Positions 1 through 9,946 of a stretch of 64,000 nucleotides of DNA are shown here, in pieces (position 1 is the first letter of the stretch; every line of letters begins with the position of its first letter). This DNA is from Eopsaltria australis (lineage: Eukaryota; Chordata; Aves; Passeriformes; Petroicidae). The DNA is taken from NCBI GenBank assembly GCA_034509425.1, contig JAVTVJ010000513.1, positions 744,001 to 808,000 of the forward strand, in the 5' to 3' direction. The position numbers and the translations under genes were made by a program. The notes under the pieces were generated by a model that saw only the letters and a list, made by a program, of their open reading frames with translations, was not told where the DNA came from and did no database searches.

Positions 1-35
1 ACAAACAGCCCCGAGGCACCCGGGAGGGACAGGCC

Positions 36-2083
36 CTGCTGTGCCAGGCCTGGCCTCAGGCCTTGGCCTTTCTGCTTCCTCCAGCCAAGCCAGGCCTTTC
101 TCAGCATTGCACTTCCCTGCTCACAGCCTTTGGCTCCCTGCAATCCTGGCCTCAAGGATCTGCTCTCACCACTCCCTGCGCAGCCTTTGCCACTCCCTGC
201 CCTCACTGGGGCCCATTGATGCTGCAAGGCACTTGGAGTTTTGCTTCTGACTCCTTGAGCAGCTTCTTCATCCTTCTCTCAGTGCCTGAGGCTCCTGCAC
301 TCAGCCCCAAATCCACCGTGGGGCTGATAGAAATCCAGAAAGGCCTCAGGAGCTCCTTGTCTTCCTTCAATTGTCTTCAAGTGTCCAGGGCATGTGCAGC
401 TGATTGGAGACAGTGTGGGGTTCTCTTAAGCAGGAAGATTTCAAAGTAAACCTCATTACTTTTGTTTTTAATCAAGAACTTGTATTTTTAATTACAGAGA
501 AGAGGTGACAGAAGCATTCCCCAAGTGCTCTTGATGCTGAATGTCTCCTTAGGAGGTGTGGGCACAGAGAAGAATGAGCCCCTTGCAGGCTGACCCTGTT
601 TGGACAAGCTGCTCCTCAGCCCCAACCTCACCATGTCTGACATCGCCCACCTGGCACTGACATCCCTGTCCCCTGCATCACAACCTTGTCCCCTGAGCTC
701 TGCAGCTGCGTGTCCCAGCCCATTGCACCATGTCCCACCTGCTCTCCTCAGGGCTCTGCCTGCACACAGGCCCAGGAGAAGTTTTCCTCTTGGTGAGGAA
801 AGAATGGAAAAGCCTGAGCAGGTTTCCTAAACAACAAACCCCACTCAGGAAGCACATGCTCAGTCCAGGCTGCCTGGAATGATGTCACCTTTCTCCAAGG
901 GACAGTGTGAGCAGAAATGATCTCTGTCAGCAGAATTCTCTGAGTCTTCCAGCTGAATTCTCTGTCCTTGTCCTTTGCCTGGGTCTCTGTTGCAGATGGA
1001 AGCTGCTGGTGCCATTCTCAGCTTTAAGCCCTCTTTTGATGCAGACAGATGTTCCCAGGTGTGTTCAGCAGGTGTTGCTCAATGTTTATGCAGAGCTTTT
1101 GTCTCCTGATGGAACCAAAAAGCCCCTGTGACATATTGGGGCTGGATGGTACCAAGGAGACCATTGTGACACTGGGGACCCAAGGAGACCCTGGTGACAC
1201 CATGGAAACTCATGGAACCATGGGCACTGTGACACAGCAGGGCCTCATGGAACCAAGGAGTGAATTGTGACTCTGCCAAACCTCATGGAACCAAGGGGCC
1301 CTTGTGACACTGAAGAACTTGACAGAACCAAGAGTCTGTTGTGACACAGGGGGCACTCATGAAACCATGGAGAGCATTTTGTCACTTTGAGGCCTGATGG
1401 CACCAAAGGGCCATGGTGGCACTGCAGAGCCTTGTGGAACCAAGGTAACCATAGTGGGGCTCCATGGAACCACCTCCATGGGGCCATGGTGACACTGTGG
1501 AGCCTCATTGAACCAATCAACCTCCATGTGACACTGCAGGGCCTTGTGGAATCATGGAGACCATGGTGACACTACAAGGCCTCATGGAATCAAGGGGCCA
1601 TTGTGACACTGTAGGGCCTTGTGGGACCAAGGGGCAGTTGTGGTACCGTGGGAATTGTGGCAGCTGTGGCACCATGGAACCAAGGAGAGCATTGTGACAC
1701 TACAGGACCCCATGGAACTGAGGATTCATGTAACAGTGTGGGACACATGGAACAGAGGGGCCATTGTGACACTGCGGAACCAAAAGAGCCCAATGTGACA
1801 CTGAGGGCCCCCATGGAACCAAAGGTCCATTCTGACATTGTAGGGCCTCATGGAGTCCTGGAGACCACTGGGAAACTTCCAGGCCTTGTTGAATCAAGGG
1901 GCCCTGCAGGGACTCATGGAACCAATGAGACCCCATAGAACCAAGGGTCCATTGTGACCCTGTGGTACCAAGGTGTTGGGGGCTGGCCCAGGCCAGATGC
2001 CAGGCACCCACGAGAGCCACTCACTCACTCACTGCCCTCTGCAGCTGGACAGAGGAGAGAAAATTTAACAAAGGGTTCCTGGG
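36..2083 (+). repeat. Duplicated module A, copy 1
   Basis: This stretch is repeated in the same orientation and order at 29448-31550, with only scattered substitutions and a few short length differences, the largest an AT-rich stretch near 29860-29960. The first kilobase is GC-moderate sequence with no coding signal I recognise; the second holds the 38-bp minisatellite. Both copies stop being alike after the shared 'cctggg' (2083 and 31550), where copy 2 is interrupted by an LTR. Short open frames inside are conserved simply because the DNA is; none resembles a known protein. Confidence 0.85.
1120..1995 (+). repeat. 38-bp degenerate minisatellite array
   Basis: About two dozen imperfect units of roughly 38 bp, each built around 'catggaaccaagg' followed by 'ccattgtgacactg'. 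Units drift in length by a few bases, so there is no continuous reading frame. The same family, in either orientation, recurs at ten other places in the window. Confidence 0.85.
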
Positions 2084-2299
2084 TTGAGATAAGGACTGGG
2101 AGAGATCACTCAGCAAATCCTGTCATGGGCAAAACAGGCTCAGCTTAGAGGTAGGAAATGCATTTCTTGCTAACAAACTCAGAGCAGGATAAGAAGCCCT
2201 TAAAAATGCCTTTCCCCCACCTGTCTCTCCTTTCAGCTCTACCTCCTACCCTGGCAGTGCAGGGAGACAGGGAATGGGGGTTATGGTCAGTTCATCACC
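2084..2299. other. Unclassified interspersed-repeat fragment
   Basis: Directly follows the point where module A loses its paralogue. It begins 'ggttgagataaggactggg' and reads like part of a dispersed avian element, but I see no LTR ends, target duplication or protein match, so the class is left open. Confidence 0.3.
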
Positions 2300-3190
2300 T
2301 GTGGCTTCTGCCCCTGCTCCAGCCTGTGCAGATCCCTCTGCAGAGCTTCCTGCCCTCTAGCACAGCCACACTCCCACCCAGCTTGGGCTCACCTGGAAAC
2401 TGACTGAGGGTGCCTTCAATGGCCTCATCCAGATGAGCAATAAAGAGATTGAACTGAGCTGGCCCCAATCCTGAGCCCTGGGGATAGCCCTGGATGTGAC
2501 TCCATTCCCCAGCACTCCCTGGGCCTGGCCACGCAGGCAGATTTTGACCCAGGGAACAGATGCTGCAGAGGCTGTTGGATCAAGTTCTTGTGAGCCCAGA
2601 ATATTGGGATTAGTGCAGCTGTAGCTCTGCACAAGAGAGCTCTTCAGCCACTTTCTCTCTTTTCCTCCCTCTGGGCATGGAGGGAGCTCGTGACTCCAGC
2701 GTGTGACTCGTGTGTGCAAAGAGCAATTCTGGACAGAATTGGGGCAGGGAGGGTTTGGGGGGATCTTGGGATCTGTGCTGGGCACAGAACGTGTTTTCCA
2801 TTGGTGTGGGACTGTCTGCTGTGGAAAGTGGATTTAATATCCAGCAGAGGAATGACTTTTGCTTTTTATGGAGCTGTGCCTTGCCTTGGTTTTGTTTGCT
2901 GACAAGAAATGAACATCCCTGTGTGTCTCGGGCAGCTCCTTCTGCAAGGAAAGCAGGTGGGAGTTGGTGCCAAGGAGCTGAAAGCTGCAGGCACAGCCTG
3001 GAGTGGAGGAAGCTCAGATTTGCACAAGGCTGCTCTGAGTGCCAGGGCTTGGATGAGGGAAATGGTGGGGAGGGGGTAGGGACAAAGTGTGATTGATTGT
3101 CAGCCATGAAGGGTCTTGATTTTCGTAACTTTTCAAGCTGCATCAGGTTCAGCATCAATATCAAAAGGAGATTGGTGATATCAATCTATA
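2300..3190 (-). repeat. Partial inverted copy of module C with CR1 remnant
   Basis: Read on the minus strand this matches the C blocks at 17676, 53537 and 32088. It includes a decayed CR1 segment (about 2330-2520), a stretch corresponding to the last part of CR1 reverse transcriptase. It diverges from the other copies around 2560-2700 and 2720-2860, where unrelated sequence is present. Confidence 0.7.
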
Positions 3191-3345
3191 AACAGGAAAA
3201 GAAAACTAAAGAGGACAAAACAATTCTCTCTGCATTGTTTTCAATATTGTATATCTACTCTGAATATACATCTGAAATCTGTCTAATTAACCACAGATGA
3301 ATTGAAGACTTAGATTATTCCCATGGGCTTGTCTTGTTAGGCTGT
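3173..3345 (+). repeat. AT-rich 170-bp module, copy 1
   Basis: Starts 'gatatcaatctataaacagg' and ends in 'gtcttgttagg'. Matching copies lie at 4219-4400 (+), 9290-9456 (-), 33064-33245 (+) and 53370-53537 (-), where it forms the edge of module B. It is unusually AT-rich for this window. No protein signal. Confidence 0.7.
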
Positions 3346-4109
3346 TTTGAACAAATGTTATAATCCTTTGTCAATGAATTTCTCAACTGATGAGCTCAAG
3401 AAACCACAAGGCTCTCGAACAGTAAAATTCATCATCCCCCAAGTTGCTGAGGATCCATCCAGGAATGAACAGAAATGGGCAGAGTGCTCTGGCTGCCCCA
3501 GTTTTGGGACAGCTCCTGGGCCAGAGACACACAAGGAATTGCTGAGCATGGCCTGTGCTGGGCAGGGCTGGCTGTGGCAAAGGCAGAGCTCAGCTGGCCT
3601 TGGTTGCTGCAGGGAAAGTCAAGAGGCCAAAGAGCCTCCATGGCTGTGCTGGAGAGCAAGGCTGGAGGAGGGAAATGCAGGGCTGCTGTGGGATGGGGAG
3701 GGGGATTGAATTCCAGCAGACTCTGATGTGGGGCTGAGGGACTCAAGGGCTTCTTGGCCTGAGCCTTTCCTGGAAAGGTCTCTCAGTCCTCTGAACTCAG
3801 GAAGGGCTTCAAGGAGGAGGAGAGCTCAGCTTGGCAGGAACCTGATGGAATCCCATTGTGACAAATGCCAGTGCCTGCCCCTGCAGGGGACTCCCCCTGG
3901 CCATGGCCCAGGCTGGAGCTGCCTGGCTGGGAGCAGCCCTGGCAGAAAACTCTTGGTGGGCAGGAGCTGGGCAGGAGGCAGCCGAGTGCCCTGGCAGTGA
4001 GGGAGGCCAGGAGCAGCCCGGGCTGTGTGACCAGGACATCAAGGACATGGATTATCCAGGTCACTGGGGCCTGGTTTGGGTTCTCCAGGGCAGGAAAGAT
4101 GTCTGGCAG
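3346..4109. other. Non-coding GC-rich spacer
   Basis: No gene, LTR or tandem repeat recognised. Several frames are open at once over short distances, as expected from the composition. Confidence 0.4.
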
Positions 4110-4215
4110 CTGGAGCAGGGTTAGGGAAGGGCCTCCAAGGTGGGGCTGGAGCCCTTTGGCTGTGAGGAGAGGCTGAGGGAGCTGGGCTTGTCCAGCCCAG
4201 AGCAGGGGAGGCTGA
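4110..4215 (+). mobile_element. CR1 LINE 3' fragment
   Basis: Resembles the CR1 stretch 'gaggagaggctgagggagct' just before the element's 3' end. Antisense relatives occur at 18955-19070 and 54590-54715. Confidence 0.55.
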
Positions 4216-4218
4216 GGG

Positions 4219-4400
4219 GCTGATATCAATCTACATATAAACAGGAAAACAAAACTAAACAGGGCAAAAATCATCCCTGCATTTTTTACAATATAGTATA
4301 TTCACTTTGAATACACTTCTGAAATCTGTCTAATTAGCCCCAAAAGAATTGAAGACTTAAAATTATTCCCAGGAGTTTGTCTTATTAGAGTGATTTGTAA
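4219..4400 (+). repeat. AT-rich 170-bp module, copy 2
   Basis: A direct repeat of the module at 3173-3345, about 1.05 kb downstream, with the CR1 fragment immediately upstream. The pair may reflect a local tandem duplication or unequal exchange. Confidence 0.65.
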
Positions 4401-4569
4401 TATTAATGAGGCTTTGGCACTAAATTCCTGAACTGAAGAGCTGAAGACTGAACAAGCCTCTGGAGAAGTCAAATTCATCAGGAGCCTCCAGGTTGCTGAG
4501 GATCCATCCTCAGCAGAGCAGGAATGAACAGATTCCAGGGGTTTCCAGGCTGCTAAAGAGCTCTGAGCT

Positions 4570-5060
4570 CACGTGCAGTCACAGGGGCTCCACGGTGACA
4601 TCTCAGTTGTCTCCAGCCTGCTCAGAAGCAGAGAGGTCACAGACACACCCAGGGGCTCCACGGTGACACCCCAAGGGTCTCTGGGCTGCTGAAGAGCCGT
4701 GAGGTCACATACAGTCCCAGGGTCCCACAGTGACAACAGAGGGGTCTCTGGGCTGCCAAGGAGCCAGTTTGTCACAGGCAGTGACAGGAGTGCAGTGGTG
4801 ACATCCCTGTGCTCCTAAGGAACAGTGAGGTCACAGACACTCCCAGGGGCTCCATGGGGACATCCCAGGAGTCCCCAGGCTGCCAAAGAGCTGGGATGTC
4901 ACAGACACTCACAGGGCTCCATGGGGACATCCCAGGAGTCCCCAGGCTGCCAAAGAGCTGGGACGTCACAGACACTCCCAGGGCTCCATGGGGACATCCC
5001 AGGAGTCCCCAGGCTGCCAAAGAGCTGGGATGTCACAGACACTCACAGGGGTTCCTCTCA
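4570..5060 (+). repeat. 67-bp minisatellite
   Basis: About seven tandem units of roughly 67 bp. The last three are nearly identical, each with 'ccatggggacatcccaggag' followed by 'gctgccaaagagctggga' and 'gtcacagacact'. The upstream units are more degenerate. This family is distinct from the 38-bp minisatellite and occurs only here in the window. Confidence 0.85.
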
Positions 5061-5503
5061 TGGGCACAGTGGGAGCTTCAGGCAAAGTTGATCACAGAAG
5101 CTCCTGTTGGGTCACGAGGGGCAGAAAGGACCTCCAACACCCCAATTACACCCCCAAGGTCCCCCAAACCAGCACCCCCAGGCTTTCTAAACTCCTGTGA
5201 GAGGAGCCTTGGAGCAGCTGGATCCATTCCCAGCCCCAGACTTTGTCAAGGGTTTCTGTGTAAAGGATTAGACCAGTGGAATTGAACCTTTGTACAACTT
5301 TGTCCCACAACATGAAGGATGGCAAAACAAAAGTATTTTTTATAAATATAGGTATGACAGATTATGACATGATTAGACAAAGATCATCATCAGAATTATT
5401 TACTGCACAGTATAGGAGCTGTAATCTATTTTTATATAGTGCTCTAAGAAGTAATTTTGAAGCAATTGTATTAAAGCAAAACCAGTTATTAAGTAGAGAT
5501 GGG
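5061..5503. other. Intergenic sequence, no feature recognised
   Basis: GC-moderate then AT-rich (from about 5300). No gene, tandem repeat or LTR end seen. Confidence 0.4.
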
Positions 5504-6239
5504 TGTCACTCCCCTAGGCCAATGACCATGGGCAAATCTCTTTGGCTCAGCCTCGAGCAGTGACCTTGAGGGGTGTCTCCACTCCAGGGAGGAATCTCCA
5601 CACTCCCCTAAGAAGGGAAATGTCAGGAGATGTGGCTGATGGTCTGGACTGGCCAGCTGCCCACCAGGCTTTCAGACAGCAGCCTGATGGCGGCTACAAG
5701 CGAGTGTCCCTGACCACAGCAGGTTCACTGCTGTCGGGCTCTTACGTCCCTTGCCGCAGGCTGTGCCTCCCTTTAGGGTAGACACTGTATCCAAAGAGCC
5801 GGAGTATAGCGGGAGGGATCTTTCACCCAGGAATAACAGAGACACTGTAATGCAGGGTTGACAGCCCTCTGGGCATCCAGGTGAAAGACCTGGAGCTCAG
5901 CGTGCATCAGACTTTTATTGAGGGAAACATCCAATCACTGACGGGCTCAGGGGAAGAACCAGAGAGGGATCAGGGGACAGGAACCAACTGGGAAGGGAAG
6001 GGGGAGGAGAGGAGGAGACTGGCAAGGTGATAACACAATCAACTACTGAGTAACAGGGAACTTTCTGGAACCTAAAGATGACAGACAGGAGAGTGGCAGG
6101 TGGGGACAGGGTAGCCAGCCCCCGGGAAGCTCGGCCCATCTACAGGGCAAACCACTTAGGGCTCCACCCCAGGGAAGTCCCGAGCCCTGAGCTTCCTAGG
6201 GGGGGATAAGGGTTTTTGGGGGCTTGGACCACCACAACA
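5504..6239 (-). mobile_element. Solo LTR, minus orientation
   Basis: On the minus strand this reads as an LTR beginning TGTTGTGG near 6239 and ending GTGACA at 5504. A polyadenylation signal in 'tcaataaaagtctg' lies near 5920. Upstream sequence shares 'ttccctgttactc' and 'attggatgtt' with the plus-strand LTR at 40790, which suggests related families. No primer site or coding region follows, and no clear target duplication is visible, so the ends are approximate. Confidence 0.5.
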
Positions 6240-6924
6240 AGGAGATGCTGCCATTAAAATTTGGGATGGGGCTTTTACAGCCTGAAGTGCTGCCCTGTCA
6301 GTCAGATGTGCCCAGGCTGTGCCAGCTCAGCAGCTCTGCAGAAGTTCTCAGTGGTGTCCCTTGGTTGTTCCTTTCTCCAGGGATTTTACCAGCTCTGCCA
6401 CAGCTTCAGCTCCCTCTCAGGATGTTGAACTTTGGGATGGAGGAGTCAGGCTGGTTTCAGCATTATTCACCCCAAAAGCAGCAATGACCTCCCCTCTTCA
6501 TTTCCCACTGGGGCTTTGCAAACAGGGCCTTGCTGAAGTTGTTTGAGCCCATTGCAGGCAGAGCCTCCTGCTCCAGCAGGAACTGCCTTTCCTGTGCCAG
6601 GACCAGGGCAGATCCCGCTGCAGGAAAAGCCCCAGGCCAGCCCCAGCCCAGGGAAGGCCTTGGGCACAAGTGCAGAGTGCCGTGGTGGGAGCCATGCCAG
6701 GGAGAGCTGAGACACCAAAGGCACCTTGGCAGCAGCAGCTGCTCCCAGGCCATGGCCAGAAGCCTCCCTTGGCAACCCGGCCTGGTGGCCACCCCTGCAG
6801 AGCTGCTGGCCCAGGGGGGGATTTCTGGCTGGGCTCTGCTCCAGCCCACAGAGTGACCTCAGCACTGACCCTGGCACAGCCGCTGTGCCTGGGCCCTGCA
6901 AAGCCTAAAGGTCACCTGTGCCAC
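6240..6924. other. Intergenic GC-rich sequence
   Basis: No protein homology, repeat unit or LTR recognised. It abuts the receptor fragment that begins near 6925. Confidence 0.4.
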
Positions 6925-7093
6925 CCTGGTCCCCATCCCTGGGTCTGGCACTGTCAGTTCTGTACTCGGTGCTGCCTCCAGCCCTGAACCCCTCATCTAC
7001 AGCCTGAGGAACCAGGAGCTCAAGGGTGCCCTGAGGAAAATGACCACTCTGTGCTTTTTAGAAACAATAAAGGGCCTGTTTGCTTCTGCATAG
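6925..7093 (+). pseudogene. Olfactory receptor C-terminal fragment
   Basis: Encodes the end of TM7 and the cytoplasmic tail of an OR14-like receptor, including the 'LIYSLRNQELK' signature. The run of C in the Asn-Pro-Leu stretch near 6990 has one base fewer than in the intact genes, which breaks the frame. Nothing of TM1-TM6 is present upstream. It is the only receptor remnant in the first 20 kb. Its tail ('LRKMTTL') is closest to the gene at 35780. Confidence 0.8.
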
Positions 7094-7375
7094 CATTCAG
7101 AATGTAACTCATTCCAGGCCCAGACTGCTTTGTGCATATGTGCTTTCTCTTGCTATATTTGGTGTATTCTGTTTTTCCTTTTTTTTTTAAATAATATTTT
7201 CCATACAGGAATGCCATTAGTCACAGTGGTGCTACATCCGTATCTACCATGCTTGTGTTAGGCAGAGACATTGAGGAGCCATGATCACTGCGCATTGTGG
7301 TAAAATCACATGTCCTGCTCTCCTCTGAGTGTCCAAGGGACTTCCTGGGCGGTTCTCTGTCTCTGCAGGGACAGC

Positions 7376-9462
7376 GCTGCAGCAATGGCTGCTCAGGCCA
7401 GCACAGACGTGTTCCCCTGGCCAAGGCTCTGTGGGCAGCTGGCATGTGGCAGGAGCAGAGCAGGAGCCCGTGGCTGTGCACAGGAGCCCTGGCAAGAGGC
7501 TGCCCTGGCCCTGGGCCAGCAGGAGCTGCCTGAGGAGCCGCGGGGCCAACTCTCTGCTGCTGTGCTGGGCAGCGGGGCTGGCCCTGGGGCTGCACCAGCT
7601 GCCCGAGCTGAGCATCTCCTGAGCATTGCAGACACACAGTGGCTGTCCCTGAGCTCCAGTGCCTCCAGTTCCTGCTGCAGGCCCACACAGCACTGGGCTG
7701 CTCTGCGCGGCTGCACATGGGACATGGATTTCAGTGCTGCGAGAGGCACAGAAGGAGCAGATCCAAGCAAGGCTGTGCCTGGGACAGGTTGGGGGCCACA
7801 GGAGCTTGAGCAGGGTGTGGGAAGAAGGCAGGAGTTGGGAATCCCACAGGAATTGGCCATTCCTCAGCCAAACACAGCTTTTTGTTTGAGGCAGCAGCGA
7901 GGGAGGACAGAGGGACATCAGGAAAGCTTTGGGAGCTCCCAGGGTGGTGTAAGAGTCTGGACGGAAATCCCTTGTCTGCCTCACGACCATCGACAGAAGC
8001 AGAGGCCGAAAACCCAGAGACCCTAAGAGGGGAAAAGGACTTTTGCACAATAAAGTCCAGCCGGATCTTGGTGGGATGCCTGCCAGGTGCCCAGGTGTAC
8101 TGCAGAGCTGTGCTGCTGAGCTGTGCTGCAGAGGTGTGTTGGAACACGCCCGTGGGAACCGCATCCGCCCGGCTACCGGGGCGAAAAGAACTGAAAGATA
8201 TGTCCGGTACAGCTGCACCTGTACTCTAAAACAATGGGCCTTACTCCCCACCTGCTGGCCATTTGCCCCTGGCCTCTGGAGGGATTGCCTCATCTCTTGG
8301 TTACCTGCTCCCCGCTTTCAAAAAGACTATAAAGAGACTCTCAAAAGGTACCCCTACGAGATCTCCCTATGGACGAGACGAATCCATCGGATCCGGACAA
8401 CGAGGACTTCGTCGTGCCGTGGTAGCTATGCCCCCCGTTCCTTTTCTCTCTCTCTTTCCTCTCTCTCTCTCTCCTCTATCGCATAAGCGTGTTGTTGGCA
8501 CTCAATAAAGTGCTTCTGATTTTGGTTAAAGCAAAAAATACTTGTCCCTGTTTTCTTTTGCACTCTGAGATTCAAAGTAACGAACCATCACGACCCCCGC
8601 TCCAACGAGCGGATCGTGACACAGGGTCAGAGGGAGGTGGGGAAATGGGGCACTGGGGAAAGTCTGCAAGGGAAGCAGCACAGGCCCAGGCCAGGCTAGG
8701 AGAGCTGCAGTGGGGGTGAGCAAAGGCCTTGGAGGGGCTGGGAGCACCCCCTGCCAACAGCAATGAGATTTGTGTCCCCTGGCTGTGGCTGCTGTCCCTG
8801 GCACTGAGGCCCATGAGGAGACACCAGTTCCTGGCAGCCCCAGGGCTTGTGGCCTCCTCCCCCAGCCCCCAGAGCTTTGCAGGGCTCCTGCTGCTCTCCT
8901 GCCCTCACCATCCCACAGCCCACATCCCCCTGCTCCGGGACAGCCACCAGCATCCTGGGAGGCCCCCGATGCCCATTCCCAGGGGATGGGCTCAGGGCTT
9001 GGCTGTGCTGCTGGCCAAGCCCAGGCAGGGCTTTCACAGCCCCATTCCAGAGTCCATTTCCCAGCTGGAGCCCGTGCTGCCTCTGAGTTCCTGCTTGCCC
9101 AGCCCCAGGGACGCTCTCCTTGTCTGCTCATTGCCCCCACGGTCTCTGGGCAGGGATGGCCTCAGTGGGGGCTGCTGACATCCTCAGACACTTGGAGGAT
9201 GCTGCTGAATTTTCCCTCTCCAGAGGCTTGTTCAGCCTTCAGCTCTTCACTTCAGGAATTCAGTGCCTGAGGGCTCATTAACATTTCACAACACCTTAAC
9301 AAGCCAAGCCTCTGGGAATCATTGAGGTCTTCTATTCTTTTGGGGTTAATTAGACAGATTCCATGAGTGTGTTCAAAGTGAATCTATTACAGTGAAAAAA
9401 GAATGAGAGAAGATCTTTTTCCCCTGATTCTTCTTTTCCCGTTTATAGATTGATATCAGCAA
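7376..9462 (+). repeat. Duplicated module B, copy 1
   Basis: Matches 51803-53542 directly and 33061-34802 in inverted orientation once the solo LTR at 7946-8621 is removed. The start is where similarity to the other copies begins ('gctgcagcaatggctgctc'). The end is the provirus insertion point. Sequence is GC- and CAG/CTG-rich, so long stop-free stretches occur in several frames on both strands; I do not call a gene. The last 170 bp is the inverted AT-rich module. Confidence 0.85.
7946..8621 (+). mobile_element. Solo LTR inserted in module B
   Basis: An insertion absent from the other two B copies. It contains a TATA box (TATAAAG, 8328-8334), a CT-rich tract (8439-8475) and a polyadenylation signal (AATAAA, 8504-8509), and ends in GTGACA. 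The flanking 'cagggt' is present on both sides (7940-7945 and 8622-8627), consistent with a 6-bp target duplication. Two extra G bases precede the expected TG start, so the 5' end is uncertain by two bases. The empty site is visible at 52702-52707. No internal coding region remains. Confidence 0.8.
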
Positions 9463-9815
9463 TGTGGTAGACAGGGACAGGCGGACGGAAGATCTCGCGA
9501 TGTGACGGAAAGCAAGGGCAGCATGGAACCCTCCCCCCTCCATTCCTGCATGATAACAGATCACCCAAAGTATGCAACCCCTCCGGACCCAGTAGTTTTC
9601 CACTCCTTACTAACCCTAGCTATCCCACCGTCCCCTTTCTGACGTAGTGAAGCCCCCTAGACTATTTAACCTCATGAGATAAGGTAATAAACGCCATTTG
9701 ACCATCCACCATGTTGGTGTCTGTGAGTCCATGGCCCGAGTGGCCCGGGTGAGGCCGGGCTGCCGTGCTGTCGTTCTTGAACCAGGTCGCCTGCCTTCAT
9801 AGCAAGAGGGCAACA
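9463..9815 (+). repeat. Provirus 5' LTR
   Basis: 353 bp, begins TGTGGTAG and ends CAACA. It contains a polyadenylation signal AATAAA at 9686-9691 with an AT-rich stretch 'ctatttaac' shortly upstream that may act as the TATA element. It differs from the 3' LTR only at 9712 (T here, C there). Confidence 0.95.
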
Positions 9816-9818
9816 TAG

Positions 9819-9836
9819 TGGTGCCGAAACCCGGGA
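9819..9836 (+). other. Primer binding site, tRNA-Phe
   Basis: The 18 bases TGGTGCCGAAACCCGGGA are complementary to the 3' end of vertebrate tRNA-Phe including its CCA. Three bases (tag) separate it from the LTR. Most avian retroviruses described use other tRNAs, such as tRNA-Trp in the alpharetroviruses. Confidence 0.85.
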
Positions 9837-9946
9837 AGAAGAAGAGGAGCTCGGGCTACGGGATTCGCCTGGACAAGCGGCAGCGGCCGGGGCAGCGAAG
9901 CTGACTTCAGGCGGGGGAGACGTCCCCAAAAGGACCCGCGGTTACT

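Noticed and set aside
1590..2020. Tryptophan- and histidine-rich frames read through the minisatellite.
   Set aside because: They are translations of a 38-bp repeat whose length is not a multiple of three; frames appear and vanish with unit length.
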